The translations under genes were made by a program, and so were the position numbers. Source: Clostridium sp. D43t1_170807_H7 (lineage in GTDB: Bacteria > Bacillota > Clostridia > Clostridiales > Clostridiaceae). From it: a DNA stretch of 64,000 bases. The stretch spans positions 114,784-178,783 of the forward strand of contig NZ_JADNLK010000004.1 of assembly GCF_015555905.1 (NCBI RefSeq). Direction: 5' to 3'. Positions 1 through 10,086 of the stretch are shown in pieces (within the stretch, counting starts at the first letter, position 1; each line of letters starts with the position of its first letter). Below the pieces are notes generated by a model. That model was not told where the DNA came from. It was given only the letters and a program-made list of their open reading frames with translations, and did no database searches.

Positions 1-1
1 T

Positions 2-694
2 TATAGAGTAGAAGAAACTATATGGCGTATTTGCAAAATATATGGTGCTGCAGAAGCTGAAAGTTTTGCTACCCCAACAGGAATTATGGCTTCAATTTGC
101 CACGAAGGTAAAATATACTCCTTGACACGTCGTGTTTCTAATAGAACTGTTAATTTGAATAAAATTGATAAAGTAAATGATTTATCTAGAAGTATATTGT
201 CAAAAAATTTATCTGTTAATGATTTAAAGCAAGAATTAATTAAAATTAATAAGGAAGATATTTATCCTCTTCCTGTCATTATAATCTTCTCCGCCCTAGG
301 GGCAGGTTCATTCTCAGTATTATTTGGAGGAACCTTTAAAGATGTTTTTGCTGCATTCCTAATTGGTTTAATAATTAAATCTCTAACTATAAAATGGTCT
401 GAAATAGGCATAAATTCATTCTTTATAAATAGTATATGCAGTGGAATTGCAGCTCTTTTAGCCATAATCCTTTATAAACTTGGCATTGCAAGTCAAGTCA
501 ATCAAACCATTATTGGTGCTATAATGCTATTAGTTCCAGGATTAGCCATTACAAATGCCATTAGAGATACAATTTCAGGTGATTTATTATCTGGTATAAT
601 AAGAGCTGCTGAAGCATTTTTAGTTGCTATATCTATTGCTGTAGGTACTGGTGCAGTATTAAGTTTCTGGATATCAAACTTTGGAGGAATTTAA
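2..694 (+). CDS. ThrE-type threonine/serine exporter, large N-terminal subunit (5' partial)
   Basis: The reading frame is open from base 2, so the start lies before the window. The first visible residues, RVEETIWRICKIYGA followed by a TPTGI motif, are the conserved N-terminal signature of the ThrE/DUF1212 family. The C-terminal half holds about five hydrophobic segments. Family members are membrane proteins that export threonine and serine. In Firmicutes the exporter is often split into two genes, and the second half follows here with one base between stop and start. The downstream gene's GGAGG lies inside the end of this gene, which suggests translational coupling. An internal ATG at base 86 is not the true start because the conserved motif precedes it. 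The substrate is inferred from family only. Confidence 0.85.
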   Translation, partial: YRVEETIWRICKIYGAAEAESFATPTGIMASICHEGKIYSLTRRVSNRTVNLNKIDKVNDLSRSILSKNLSVNDLKQELIKINKEDIYPLPVIIIFSALGAGSFSVLFGGTFKDVFAAFLIGLIIKSLTIKWSEIGINSFFINSICSGIAALLAIILYKLGIASQVNQTIIGAIMLLVPGLAITNAIRDTISGDLLSGIIRAAEAFLVAISIAVGTGAVLSFWISNFGGI

Positions 695-695
695 A

Positions 696-1154
696 ATGAT
701 TATTTGGGTTACACTTGTATCTTTTTTTGCAACATTTGGCTTTTGTATCGCTTTTAATATACGTGGCAAAAAAATATTTTTCGCTGCCCTTGGTGGAGCT
801 ATAAGTTGGTTTTTTTATTCACTACCATTGCAAATGGGATTATCAGAGATTTCTTCACTATTTATTTCTTCTGTTATTTTTAGTGTTTATAGTGAAGTTC
901 TTGCAAGAATTTTTAAGACACCTGTTACTACATTTGTAGTTTGTGCTTTAATTCCATTAGTGCCTGGTAGTGGTATGTACTATACTATGCGTGAAGCGAT
1001 TTCAGGTAATATATCTAAATCATTAGAATTAGGATTAAGCACACTAGCAAGTGCCGGAACATTAGCATTAGGAGTTTTATTTGTTTCAACACTTACAAGA
1101 TTACTTCTTAGTGCTAAACGAAAAAAAGAAATAAAAAAATTTGCTCAAAAATAA
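696..1154 (+). CDS. ThrE-type exporter, small C-terminal subunit
   Basis: A 152-residue, very hydrophobic protein with four to five membrane segments and a short basic tail (AKRKKEIKKFAQK). It matches the second half of ThrE exporters (ThrE_2/DUF3815). The PLVPGSGMYYTM stretch resembles the PGLAITNAIRD stretch of the upstream subunit, as expected for two halves with a common origin. I chose ATG 696 because GGAGG at 683-687 sits 8 bases before it; a TTG at 681 would place the ribosome binding site inside the gene. It forms an operon with the preceding gene and ends just before a strong hairpin. Confidence 0.85.
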   Translation: MIIWVTLVSFFATFGFCIAFNIRGKKIFFAALGGAISWFFYSLPLQMGLSEISSLFISSVIFSVYSEVLARIFKTPVTTFVVCALIPLVPGSGMYYTMREAISGNISKSLELGLSTLASAGTLALGVLFVSTLTRLLLSAKRKKEIKKFAQK

Positions 1155-1157
1155 TAT

Positions 1158-1194
1158 AAAAATAATCTCAACTATTTATGTTGAGATTATTTTT
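1158..1194. terminator. Bidirectional rho-independent terminator
   Basis: A perfect 15-bp stem (1158-1172 with 1180-1194) and a 7-base loop, flanked by A and T runs on either side. It lies between the plus-strand exporter pair and the minus-strand small gene, so it can serve both. Confidence 0.85.
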
Positions 1195-1211
1195 ATATAC
1201 TATTTCATATT

Positions 1212-1355
1212 CTATCTTTTAGCTTTTAACTTCTTATACAATTTAGCATTTTCAACTAAATCTTTTAAATCTTCTGCCATTTCCATTATAATACTATTCT
1301 TCATTTTTGCTTTACGCATCTTTCTATTCATTTTTTTCATCATTTTGTTTTTCAT
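1212..1355 (-). CDS. Small basic hypothetical protein, 47 aa
   Basis: A short reading frame with a strong AAGGAGGAG site 6-7 bases before ATG 1355. The product starts MKNKMMKKMNRKMRK and ends LYKKLKAKR. It is rich in Lys and Met, has no membrane segment, and is probably helical with a charged middle (MAEDLKDLVENAK). It stands alone between two terminators. I do not recognise a family. The near-consensus ribosome binding site, the terminator after it and the lack of any competing gene support it being real. Confidence 0.55.
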   Translation of the reverse strand: MKNKMMKKMNRKMRKAKMKNSIIMEMAEDLKDLVENAKLYKKLKAKR

Positions 1356-1472
1356 AGTGACTCCTCCTTAGTAAATATGTATAGAGTACTTACAGTATTA
1401 TTTTAATCAAATTGATGCTTTTTATCCTGTTAAATATTATTACAATTGCAAATGACAAATATAATATACATA

Positions 1473-1498
1473 AAAAAGTCAGCTATTGCTGACTTTTT
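1473..1498 (-). terminator. Terminator of the aspS operon
   Basis: An 11-bp stem (1473-1483 with 1488-1498), a 4-base loop and a T run on the minus strand, about 10 bases after the aspS stop. Confidence 0.85.
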
Positions 1499-1508
1499 CA
1501 TAATATAA

Positions 1509-3296
1509 TTATTCTTTATCTTCTGGCTTTATTATTAAACCTAATTCATCAATTTGCTTTTGATCTACAACATTTGGTGCTTCGCTTAAGTAGCAATAAG
1601 CATTTTGGTTTTTAGGGAATGCTATAACATCCTTTATATTTTCAGTTCCAGCTAAGAACATTACCATTCTATCAAGACCAAATGCTAATCCTCCATGTGG
1701 TGGTGGACCAAACTTAAATGCATCTATTAAGAATCCAAATCTCTCATAAGCTGACTCTTCAGTAAATCCTAAAGCTTTAAACATTCTTGTTTGAAGTGCA
1801 GAATCATGTATTCTTATAGATCCTCCACCTAATTCTTCACCATTTAATACTAAGTCATATGCTTTAGATCTTACAGCTCCTGGATTAGATTCAAGCATGT
1901 CTAAATCTTCATCCATTGGTGATGTAAATGGATGATGAGCAGCATGATATCTATCTTCTTCTTCATTATATTCAAATAATGGGAATTCAGTAATCCATGT
2001 AAAGTTAAATTCATTTTTATCTTTAATTAAATCAAATTGTTTAGCAAGTTCTAATCTTAATGCTCCTAAACTTTGGAATACTACAGAGTTTTTATCTGCA
2101 ACGATAAGTATTGCATCTCCAGTTTCAGCTCCCATAGTCTTAATTATATTTTCAGTAACATCATCAGTTAAGAACTTAGCAATTGAAGATTTAACTCCAT
2201 CTTCCTTAAGTTGAATCCAAGCAAGACCTTTTGCTTTATATCCCTTAACAAAGTCAACTAACTTATCAAGAGGTTTTCTTCCTAAATCTGCTCCACCTTT
2301 TAAGCATAATGCTCTAACACTTCCGCCCATTTCTAAAGCAGATTTAAATACTACAAAGTCCATGTCTTTAACACAGTCAGTAATATCAGTAATTTCCATA
2401 CCAAATCTTAAATCCGGCTTATCTGAACCGTATTTTTCCATAGCTTCTTTAAATGGCATTCTCTTAATTGGAAGCTTAACTTCATGACCTAAAACTTCTT
2501 TAAATACATGAGCAATTAGCCCCTCATTTAATGCCATAACATCATCTTGCTCAACAAAACTCATTTCTAAGTCAATTTGAGTAAATTCTGGTTGTCTGTT
2601 AGCTCTTAAATCTTCATCTCTGAAACATTTAGCAACTTGATAATATTTATCAAATCCTGATACCATTAATAATTGCTTAAATATTTGAGGTGATTGTGGA
2701 AGTGCATAGAACATTCCTGGATAATTTCTTGATGGAACTAAGTAATCTCTAGCACCTTCTGGAGTACTCTTATTTAATATTGGAGTTTCTATTTCTAAGA
2801 ATCCATTATTATCAAGGTAATCTCTAACAGCTTTTGTAGCTCTATTTCTAATCATAAAGATTTTTTGCATATCTGGTCTTCTAAGATCTAAATATCTATA
2901 TTTTAATCTTATATTTTCAGCGGCATCTAATCCTTCTTTAATATATATTGGTGGAGTTTCTGATTCTGATAAAACTTTTATACTTTCACATTTTAATTCT
3001 ACCATTCCAGTTTCCATAGCAGCATTTGGAGCTTCTCTTAAAACAACTTCTCCAGTAACAGCTATACAATACTCTGGTCTTACTGCTTTAGCTTTTTCAA
3101 AGCTTTCTGCATTAATTTCTTCACCAAAAACTATTTGCATAATTCCAGTTCTATCTCTAAGGTCTATAAATTGAAGACCTCCAAGCTTTCTATTTCTTTG
3201 AACCCATCCCATAAGAGTTATTTTTTCTCCTACGTTTACTTCTCTTGGTTCACCACACATCATGGTTCTTTTTAATCCATTTAAAGCCTCACCCAT
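1509..3296 (-). CDS. aspS: Aspartyl-tRNA synthetase
   Basis: 595 residues, the usual length for bacterial AspRS. Charges tRNA-Asp with aspartate in the cytoplasm. Visible parts: an N-terminal OB-fold anticodon-binding domain (LMGWVQRNRKLGGLQFIDLRDRTG), class II motif 2 (FRDEDLRANRQPEFTQID), the bacterial GAD insertion domain (about residues 290-410), and class II motif 3 (GLAFGLDRMVMFLAG) near the C-terminus. It is the last gene of the long minus-strand operon, 18 bases after hisS. I saw no T-box leader here. Whether it also charges tRNA-Asn cannot be told from this window. Confidence 0.97.
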   Translation of the reverse strand: MGEALNGLKRTMMCGEPREVNVGEKITLMGWVQRNRKLGGLQFIDLRDRTGIMQIVFGEEINAESFEKAKAVRPEYCIAVTGEVVLREAPNAAMETGMVELKCESIKVLSESETPPIYIKEGLDAAENIRLKYRYLDLRRPDMQKIFMIRNRATKAVRDYLDNNGFLEIETPILNKSTPEGARDYLVPSRNYPGMFYALPQSPQIFKQLLMVSGFDKYYQVAKCFRDEDLRANRQPEFTQIDLEMSFVEQDDVMALNEGLIAHVFKEVLGHEVKLPIKRMPFKEAMEKYGSDKPDLRFGMEITDITDCVKDMDFVVFKSALEMGGSVRALCLKGGADLGRKPLDKLVDFVKGYKAKGLAWIQLKEDGVKSSIAKFLTDDVTENIIKTMGAETGDAILIVADKNSVVFQSLGALRLELAKQFDLIKDKNEFNFTWITEFPLFEYNEEEDRYHAAHHPFTSPMDEDLDMLESNPGAVRSKAYDLVLNGEELGGGSIRIHDSALQTRMFKALGFTEESAYERFGFLIDAFKFGPPPHGGLAFGLDRMVMFLAGTENIKDVIAFPKNQNAYCYLSEAPNVVDQKQIDELGLIIKPEDKE

Positions 3297-3314
3297 TGGT
3301 AAACTTCCTCCTAA

Positions 3315-4562
3315 CTATTTAATAGCTTTAGCTATTTCTTGTATATTATCTAAACTTACCTCAAATTGTTCTCCATCGCTCATTCTCTTAAGCTTTATCG
3401 ATCTATTTTGAAGTTCGTCATCACCTAAAATTGTTGTAAATGCAGCACCAATTTTATTAGCATATTTCATCTCTGCTTTCACACTTCTACCCATATGATT
3501 TACTTCTGTTTTCACACCAGCTTCTCTTAATTTGTTAGCTAAAGTAAATGCTTCAAATTTCGCATTATCACCTCTAGCACCAATGTATAAGTCAAAAAGA
3601 TTCTCATTAGGAATTTCTATACCTTCTTTTTCTAATATCATGATAAGTCTTTCAATCCCCATACCAAATCCAACTGCTGGCATTTCTGGACCACCTAATT
3701 GTTCTATAAGCTTATCATATCTTCCACCACCACAAACAGTAAATTCATCGTTTAAGATCTCAAAGATTGTTTTAGTGTAATAATCTAAACCTCTTACGAT
3801 TCCTGGATCAACTGTAAATGGAATATTTAATGCAGTTAAATACTTTTTAACTGAGTCAAAATGAGTATCACACTCTTCACACATATAATCAAGTATTATT
3901 GGTGCATTTTTAGTAATTTCTTTACATTTTCTTTCCTTACAATCTAAAATTCTCATTGGATTCTTTTCAAATCTTGATTGACATAGTGGACATAAATTAT
4001 CATAGTTTTCTTTTAAATAATTCTTTAATGCTTCATTGTAATTTGGTCTACATTTAGAGCATCCTAAATTATTTATATTTAAGCTTAAACTTTGTAATCC
4101 TAAAGTTTTTAAAACTTGCATTGCTAATGAAATTACTTCTGCATCCATAGATGGTTCTTTTGAACCATATACTTCTGTTCCAAATTGATGGAATTGTCTA
4201 AATCTACCCTTTTGAACATTTTCATATCTAAAGCATGGAGTTATATAATAAAGTTTTGTTGGCTGTGCTTCATTAAACAATCTACTTTCTATAAAAGCTC
4301 TTCCTGCTCCTGCTGTTCCTTCTGGTTTTAACGTAATACTTCTATTACCTTTATCATTAAAAGTATACATTTCCTTTTGAACTATATCAGTTGTGTCTCC
4401 AACACCTCTTGCAAATAATTCAGTATGTTCAAATATAGGAGTCCTAATTTCTCTCATCCCATAATATTTTGCTACATCTCTAAATGTTTGCTCAACAAAA
4501 TGCCATTTATACGCATCCTGCGGTAGCATATCCTTCGTTCCTTTTGGAGCTTGCATTTCCAT
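3315..4562 (-). CDS. hisS: Histidyl-tRNA synthetase
   Basis: 415 residues, a standard HisRS. Charges tRNA-His. The N-terminus has the [10 protein letters not shown] signature, motif 2 is [17 protein letters not shown], and the histidine-specific motifs [11 protein letters not shown] and GGGRYDKL are intact. The middle insertion carries several cysteines ([16 protein letters not shown]), as in other Firmicute HisRS. The C-terminal anticodon-binding domain is present (about residues 325-415). It lies 4 bases after hemZ and directly before aspS, a common Firmicute pairing. Confidence 0.97.
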   Translation of the reverse strand: MEMQAPKGTKDMLPQDAYKWHFVEQTFRDVAKYYGMREIRTPIFEHTELFARGVGDTTDIVQKEMYTFNDKGNRSITLKPEGTAGAGRAFIESRLFNEAQPTKLYYITPCFRYENVQKGRFRQFHQFGTEVYGSKEPSMDAEVISLAMQVLKTLGLQSLSLNINNLGCSKCRPNYNEALKNYLKENYDNLCPLCQSRFEKNPMRILDCKERKCKEITKNAPIILDYMCEECDTHFDSVKKYLTALNIPFTVDPGIVRGLDYYTKTIFEILNDEFTVCGGGRYDKLIEQLGGPEMPAVGFGMGIERLIMILEKEGIEIPNENLFDLYIGARGDNAKFEAFTLANKLREAGVKTEVNHMGRSVKAEMKYANKIGAAFTTILGDDELQNRSIKLKRMSDGEQFEVSLDNIQEIAKAIK

Positions 4563-4566
4563 TTAA

Positions 4567-6000
4567 TTATTCCTCCTTATTTAAGTAAAGGGTATCTAAT
4601 AATTTTTTCTTTCCCTCTACCATTTCTTCTATTCTATTACAGTATTCTCTAACATCCTTGATATTTGCAAACCTATCTATTCTGCCTTCCTCTAAGAAAA
4701 CAACTTTAGAGACAGCATCTGCACCTAAAGCAATAATAGTTTGCTTATCTTCTATCATTTGAATATTATAAATACATTCTGCACCTTTTCTAGAATAACC
4801 TAAGTTCTCCATATTTCCAACCATATTTTTTTGACGATACATATAATATGGATGTAATCCTAATTTTTCAGCTAAAATTCTACTTTCTTCATACATATCA
4901 GCTAACTCAGTTTGTTTTTTAACTTGAATTCCCTTTTTAAGGATAAAGTTTTCATAAAGAATAGAAGCTCTCTTTAAAGATAATCCATGAACAGTTAAAC
5001 TATCCGGATGTAATTTTAATATCTCTTCTTTTGTATGAAGAACTTCTTTTATTCCTTCTCCAGGAAGTCCTATAATCATATCCATATTTATATCATTAAA
5101 GCCCATACTTCTTGCTAGGTTGAACTTTTCTATTACATCATTAGAATTATGGCCTCTTCCTATCATTTTTAATGTTTCATCATTCATAGTTTGAGGATTT
5201 ATACTAATTCTTGTTACATTAAACTTTTTCATAGTTTCAAGCTTTTCTTTTGTAATACTATCAGGTCTTCCACATTCCACTGTAAATTCCTTTAATCCTT
5301 TACCTTTAACAAAAGCATCATAAGCTTCTTGCATAATAAGTTCAAACTCTTCATTATTTACTGCTGTAGGTGTACCTCCACCAAAATATACAGTTTCAAT
5401 GTTTAAACTTCTTTCATCAACATATTTTTTCATTTCTCTAATTTCATATATTAACGCTTCTAAATATGGATTTACTAACTTTTTATTTCCCATTATTGGA
5501 TTAGCAGCAAAAGAACAATAAAAACATCTTGTAGGGCAAAAAGCCATACCTATATAAATAGCTATATTTTTAGAATCATTATTTACAAAACTTACTTCTG
5601 TTTTTGCAATTTCTATGCAAAGCTTAGCTTTTTCTTCTGATGCTAAATGCTTTTTTTCAAATATTTCTATAATTTCTTCTTCTGTTTTTCCTTCTTCTAA
5701 ATACTTAAGTGCAATTTTAGAAGGTCTAATACCAACTAAAATTCCCCATGGATATTCTTCTTTTGTAATATCTTTTAATGAAGAAAATACTAATCTCTTA
5801 ATGTCTTCTTTAATATTTTCAGATATTTCAGTTTCTTTATAATAATTACTATTAATAAACTCTACTTTATTATCTAAAATATTAACAATATAATCTCCAT
5901 CATCTAAAAATTTAATTTCATCTAACGGAAAATAAATATTAAACATTTGATATACGTCATATCTATACTTCATGTCGTTTAATTTAATTTTTATTTCCAT
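4567..6000 (-). CDS. hemZ: HemZ-type radical SAM protein (coproporphyrinogen dehydrogenase family)
   Basis: 477 residues. A radical SAM cysteine motif CPTRCFYC lies at residues 155-162 (Cys155, Cys159, Cys162), followed by FGGGTPT, typical of the HemN/HemZ group. An N-terminal extension of about 140 residues and the C-terminal HemN-like part match HemZ rather than HemN or HemW. The named activity is oxygen-independent oxidative decarboxylation of coproporphyrinogen III. No other haem gene is near, so the true substrate in this organism is uncertain. It sits inside the aspS-hisS operon, 14 bases after the MBL hydrolase gene. Confidence 0.88.
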   Translation of the reverse strand: MEIKIKLNDMKYRYDVYQMFNIYFPLDEIKFLDDGDYIVNILDNKVEFINSNYYKETEISENIKEDIKRLVFSSLKDITKEEYPWGILVGIRPSKIALKYLEEGKTEEEIIEIFEKKHLASEEKAKLCIEIAKTEVSFVNNDSKNIAIYIGMAFCPTRCFYCSFAANPIMGNKKLVNPYLEALIYEIREMKKYVDERSLNIETVYFGGGTPTAVNNEEFELIMQEAYDAFVKGKGLKEFTVECGRPDSITKEKLETMKKFNVTRISINPQTMNDETLKMIGRGHNSNDVIEKFNLARSMGFNDINMDMIIGLPGEGIKEVLHTKEEILKLHPDSLTVHGLSLKRASILYENFILKKGIQVKKQTELADMYEESRILAEKLGLHPYYMYRQKNMVGNMENLGYSRKGAECIYNIQMIEDKQTIIALGADAVSKVVFLEEGRIDRFANIKDVREYCNRIEEMVEGKKKLLDTLYLNKEE

Positions 6001-6014
6001 GATTTCTCCTTTTA

Positions 6015-6632
6015 TTAAAAAATCTCAAACTCATCTTGTAAGAATGGATTTCTTAGTTTTTCATATCCAATAGTTGATGATTCCATATGACCTGGATATA
6101 CATTTATATCATTATCTAGAATCATTAATTTCGTCTTTATTGAATTTATTAACTCATTAAAATCTCCACCTATAAAATCACTTCTACCTACTGAACCTTT
6201 AAATAAAGTATCTCCAGTAAATATAGCATCTTTGTATAGATAACACATTCCACCTTTAGTATGTCCTGGAGTATGAATACATTTTATAATATCATCACCA
6301 AAAGACAAAGTATCTCCATCTTTCAGTAGATTATATTTCTCTGGAATATTTCCAAAAACAGTTTTATCTGTTTTCATAAAATTCACTTCATTTTCATTCA
6401 TATATACAGGCGCTTTAAATCTTTCTACCACTTCATTTAAAGCTTCTACATGATCAAAATGCCCATGAGTTAGTAAGATATATTTAATATTACATCCTAA
6501 TTCTTCAATATTTTTAATTAATAAATCACCATTTCCACCTGGATCTACTATACAAGCATCTTTTGATTTTTCATCTACTAAAACATAAATATTTTCTTCA
6601 TAAATACCTATAGGATATGTTTTTATTATCAT
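6015..6632 (-). CDS. MBL-fold metallohydrolase (glyoxalase II-like)
   Basis: 205 residues with the metallo-beta-lactamase fold signature THGHFDH (two metal ions bound by His/Asp), later ligands in HTPGHTKGG and FTGDTLF, and a PGHMESSTIGYEK end. This is the small YcbL/glyoxalase II-like hydrolase often found in the Firmicute relA-dtd-hisS cluster. A thioester substrate is likely from family, but unproven. It is 26 bases after dtd and 14 bases before hemZ, so co-transcribed. Confidence 0.88.
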   Translation of the reverse strand: MIIKTYPIGIYEENIYVLVDEKSKDACIVDPGGNGDLLIKNIEELGCNIKYILLTHGHFDHVEALNEVVERFKAPVYMNENEVNFMKTDKTVFGNIPEKYNLLKDGDTLSFGDDIIKCIHTPGHTKGGMCYLYKDAIFTGDTLFKGSVGRSDFIGGDFNELINSIKTKLMILDNDINVYPGHMESSTIGYEKLRNPFLQDEFEIF

Positions 6633-6658
6633 AAATTCACCTCATTCACTATTTCTAT

Positions 6659-7108
6659 TTAAAAATTTCTACTGCTATCTAAAAGTATTGTAACAGGTCC
6701 ATCATTTTTAATATCAACTTTCATATCAGCACCAAAGATTCCTGTTTGAACCTTTAATCCCGTTTCTTTCATCATTTCAATAAATTTATCATAAAATTTC
6801 TTGGCTTCTTCGCCACCTAAAGCGTTCATAAAATTAGGTCTTCTTCCTTTTCTAGCATCACCATATAGTGTAAATTGTGAAATTAATAATAACTCCCCTT
6901 TGATATCTAATAAAGATAAATTCATTTTATCATTTTCATCACTAAATACTCTAAGATTAATTATTTTATCTTTAATATACTTCATATCTTCTTCAGTATC
7001 TTCTTTAGAAATACCTAAAAGTACATTAAATCCTTTATTTATTTCGCCTACAATTTCACCATCAACTTCAACACTAGAATATGTCACTCTTTGTACTACT
7101 GCTCTCAT
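6659..7108 (-). CDS. dtd: D-aminoacyl-tRNA deacylase
   Basis: 149 residues, normal length for DTD. It removes D-amino acids (and misattached glycine) from tRNA. The catalytic SQFTLYGD motif and the C-terminal cross-subunit Gly-cisPro motif ([11 protein letters not shown]) are intact, and the N-terminus [13 protein letters not shown] is canonical. It lies directly downstream of relA, a conserved order in Firmicutes. The 83-base gap to relA can fold into a hairpin (roughly 7130-7191), but the operon seems to continue through it. Confidence 0.96.
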   Translation of the reverse strand: MRAVVQRVTYSSVEVDGEIVGEINKGFNVLLGISKEDTEEDMKYIKDKIINLRVFSDENDKMNLSLLDIKGELLLISQFTLYGDARKGRRPNFMNALGGEEAKKFYDKFIEMMKETGLKVQTGIFGADMKVDIKNDGPVTILLDSSRNF

Positions 7109-7191
7109 TTATACCATCCTCTAAGTAAAACTCCAAATTTTAATTTTATAAGTCCAACTTACTCCTTGGACGTTAGGATAGGGAGTTTCCT

Positions 7192-9375
7192 TTAATTATT
7201 CATTCTATAAACATCCATAACACCAGTTAACTTTCTTATTTTTCTCATTAACTCTTTTAGCTGTTCTATTGTATCTATTTTAACTTTTATATTTACATAT
7301 GCTAAATTACTCTTAGCACTCTTCGCATTTAATGCATTAAGAGGTAACTTACTTTCCATTATAACATTCATTATATCAGAAAGCACACCTGATCTATCTT
7401 CACTCTTAACTTGAATTTCTGCCATATAAGCCACTCCCTTAGCAGTTCCCCAAGCCACATCAACTACCTTTTGTGAATCTTCTTCAATTAAGGTTTGTAA
7501 ATTGCTACAATCCTTTCGGTGAATAGATACTCCACGTCCTTTTGTTATATATCCTAAAATATCATCACCTGGAACTGGGTTACAACATCTAGCAAATCTA
7601 ACCATTAAGTTATCTTCACCTCTAACTGTAACTCCATAATTATTTTCTTTTTTTCTTTTTTTAGTCTTTGAAATATTCTCTTCAATAGCCTTGCTTAAAC
7701 TTTCTTCCTTAGCTTTTTCATCTTTAGATAGGCTTTCTTCTTTTAACTTAGAAATAAATGAAGATGCTACTATAGCTCCAAGACCTACTAAAGCATATAA
7801 ATCATCCATACAATTTATATTATATCTTTTTATAAATTTATCATAAGCTTCACCCTTAGCAATATCTGCATAGTGAACTCCTTGTTTCTTTAATTCTTTT
7901 TCAAAAACTTCTTTTCCTTTTGTAATATTCTCTTCTTTTTTAGCTTTCTTAAACCATGCTCTTATTTTGCTTTTTGCTTGATTACTTTTAGCAATGTTAA
8001 GCCAATCCATATTAGGACCCTTAGAGCTATTAGATGTTAAAACTTCTACTATTTGGCCAGTTTTAAGTTGATAATCAAGTGGAACTATTTTACCATTAAC
8101 CTTAGCCCCAATACATTTGTTACCAATATCAGTATGTATTCTATAAGCAAAATCTATAGGTGTTGCTCCATTTGGTAAATCTATAACTACACCTTTTGGT
8201 GTAAATAAGAAAATCTCATCTGTGAAAAGATTAATTTTAAATCCTTCCATAAATTCTTCTGCATCAGAAGTTTCCTTTTGCCATTCAAGCATATCTCTAA
8301 GCCATACTAACTTATGTTCAAAACTCTTTTCTTTACTATCAGAAGTATCACCCTCTTTATACTTCCAATGTGCAGCTATACCATATTCTGCCGTTTTATG
8401 CATTTCAAAAGTTCTTATTTGAATTTCAAATGTTTTTCCTTGAGGTCCTATAACTGTTGTATGCAAAGATTGATACATATTTGGTTTTGGCATTGCAATA
8501 TAATCTTTAAATCTTCCTGGTATTGGCTTATATATAGTATGAACTATCCCTAATACTTCATAACAATCTTTTACGGAGTTAACAAGTATTCTTATAGCAG
8601 TTAAGTCAAATATTTGTTCTATACTCTTATTCTTAGTAACCATTTTTCTATAAATGCTATAAAAATGCTTAGGACGACCATCTATATCTGAATCTATTCC
8701 AGCTTCTTCAAGTTTTCCATATAAATCTTTAATTATTTGTGCAATATACGTTTCTCGTTCTACTCTCTTTTCAGCTATTTGATTTACTAACTCATAATAC
8801 TCTTCTTCATGTAAATATCTAAAGCATAAATCTTCAAGTTCCCATTTTACCTTAGAAATACCTAATCTATGTGCAAGAGGTGCATATATGTCTAAAGTTT
8901 CTTTAGAAATTCTTTTTTGTTTTTCCTTAGGCATATATTTTAATGTTCTCATATTATGTAATCTATCTGCTAATTTAATTATAATTACTCTTATATCATT
9001 AGCCATAGCCAATAACATTTTTCTAAAATTATCTGCCTGTTGTTCTTCTTTAGATTTATACTCCATTTTAGTAATTTTAGTAACTCCACTAACTAGATTA
9101 GCTACTTCTTCACTAAAAATATTTTTAATATCTTCATAGGTATAGTCAGTGTCTTCTATAACATCATGAAGTAAGCCTGCAACTATAGTACTTGTATCCA
9201 TACCTAATTCAGCCAAAATTATAGATACATCAATAGGGTGAATTATATAAGGTTCTCCAGATTCTCTTTTTTGCTCCTTATGAGCTTCAAAAGCTAAATT
9301 AAATGCTTTATTTACAACATTTAGGTCAACATTTGTGCAATTTTCTTTTATTTTTTGTATCAATACCTCAACCAT
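7192..9375 (-). CDS. relA: Bifunctional (p)ppGpp synthetase/hydrolase Rel
   Basis: 727 residues. Makes and breaks the alarmone (p)ppGpp in the stringent response. Domains in order: an HD hydrolase domain with an intact HDVIEDT motif and RLHNMRTL; a synthetase domain with YQSLHTTV; a TGS domain (about residues 395-455, FTPKGVVIDLPNGATPIDFAYRIHT); a helical/zinc-finger region with ARCCNPVPGDDI; and a C-terminal ACT domain. Because the hydrolase motif is intact, it is the bifunctional Firmicute Rel, not a synthetase-only RelA. It follows apt, after a hairpin at 9439-9461. Confidence 0.96.
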   Translation of the reverse strand: MVEVLIQKIKENCTNVDLNVVNKAFNLAFEAHKEQKRESGEPYIIHPIDVSIILAELGMDTSTIVAGLLHDVIEDTDYTYEDIKNIFSEEVANLVSGVTKITKMEYKSKEEQQADNFRKMLLAMANDIRVIIIKLADRLHNMRTLKYMPKEKQKRISKETLDIYAPLAHRLGISKVKWELEDLCFRYLHEEEYYELVNQIAEKRVERETYIAQIIKDLYGKLEEAGIDSDIDGRPKHFYSIYRKMVTKNKSIEQIFDLTAIRILVNSVKDCYEVLGIVHTIYKPIPGRFKDYIAMPKPNMYQSLHTTVIGPQGKTFEIQIRTFEMHKTAEYGIAAHWKYKEGDTSDSKEKSFEHKLVWLRDMLEWQKETSDAEEFMEGFKINLFTDEIFLFTPKGVVIDLPNGATPIDFAYRIHTDIGNKCIGAKVNGKIVPLDYQLKTGQIVEVLTSNSSKGPNMDWLNIAKSNQAKSKIRAWFKKAKKEENITKGKEVFEKELKKQGVHYADIAKGEAYDKFIKRYNINCMDDLYALVGLGAIVASSFISKLKEESLSKDEKAKEESLSKAIEENISKTKKRKKENNYGVTVRGEDNLMVRFARCCNPVPGDDILGYITKGRGVSIHRKDCSNLQTLIEEDSQKVVDVAWGTAKGVAYMAEIQVKSEDRSGVLSDIMNVIMESKLPLNALNAKSAKSNLAYVNIKVKIDTIEQLKELMRKIRKLTGVMDVYRMNN

Positions 9376-9438
9376 TCAAATCCTCCCTTTAAAAATTTTC
9401 TAATATTATACTTTTCCCATAATTTAAATTAAAATCAA

Positions 9439-9461
9439 TGGCTGGTTAAATCAACCAGCCA
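9439..9461 (-). terminator. Hairpin between apt and relA
   Basis: A perfect 9-bp GC-containing stem (9439-9447 with 9453-9461) and a 5-base loop, 45 bases after apt. The T tract is weak (ATTGATTTTAATTT), so it may be a partial terminator or an RNA-stabilising hairpin that sets apt against relA levels. Confidence 0.6.
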
Positions 9462-9505
9462 CCTTTACACTAATTATATATTAAAATTTAAGGTATTTCA
9501 ATAAA

Positions 9506-10024
9506 TTAAATATCGTATTGAACAAGTGACATTACTTCGTATCCTTTTAATTTATCTCTTCCCTTTAACTCAGTTAACTCAATTGCAAAATCTAAAGCAA
9601 CAACCTCTCCACCTGCAGACTCTACAAGTCTAGTTACAGCTTCAATAGTTCCTCCTGTAGCAAGCAAATCATCAACTATTGCTACTCTTTGGCCCTTCTT
9701 AATTGAATCCTTATGAATTTCTAATACATCTGTACCATATTCTAAATCATAACTAACTGATACTGTTTCAAAAGGTAATTTTCCTTTTTTTCTAACTGGT
9801 ACAAATCCAACTCCTAAAGCATATGCAACAGGTACTCCAAAAATAAATCCTCTTGCTTCAGGTCCTAATATAACATCCACATTTTTATCTTTAAGATGCT
9901 CAGCTATTGCATCTATTGAATACTTAAAAGCTTCTCCATCTGCTATTAAAGTAGTGATGTCTTTAAAACTAATTCCCTTCTTCGGAAAATCTTCCACTAT
10001 TCTTATGCTTTTTTTTAGATCCAT
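9506..10024 (-). CDS. apt: Adenine phosphoribosyltransferase
   Basis: 172 residues, the usual Apt size. Converts adenine and PRPP to AMP. The PRPP-binding loop [14 protein letters not shown] is intact, and the N-terminal [15 protein letters not shown] and [10 protein letters not shown] stretches are typical. The gene is between a RecJ-like DHH gene and relA, the standard clostridial neighbourhood linking purine salvage to the stringent response. Confidence 0.97.
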   Translation of the reverse strand: MDLKKSIRIVEDFPKKGISFKDITTLIADGEAFKYSIDAIAEHLKDKNVDVILGPEARGFIFGVPVAYALGVGFVPVRKKGKLPFETVSVSYDLEYGTDVLEIHKDSIKKGQRVAIVDDLLATGGTIEAVTRLVESAGGEVVALDFAIELTELKGRDKLKGYEVMSLVQYDI

Positions 10025-10086
10025 AACAAATCCTCCATATCAACTTATTCTTGTATTCATTATAGTCAAATTTCTATATAATTATA

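Noticed and set aside
1141..1371. Plus-strand 76-aa hydrophobic frame
   Set aside because: It begins inside the terminator and is the antisense shadow of the small minus-strand gene, with no ribosome binding site.
3297..4600. T-box leader before aspS or hisS
   Set aside because: Spacers are only 4 to 18 bases, so no leader can fit; both genes sit inside the operon.
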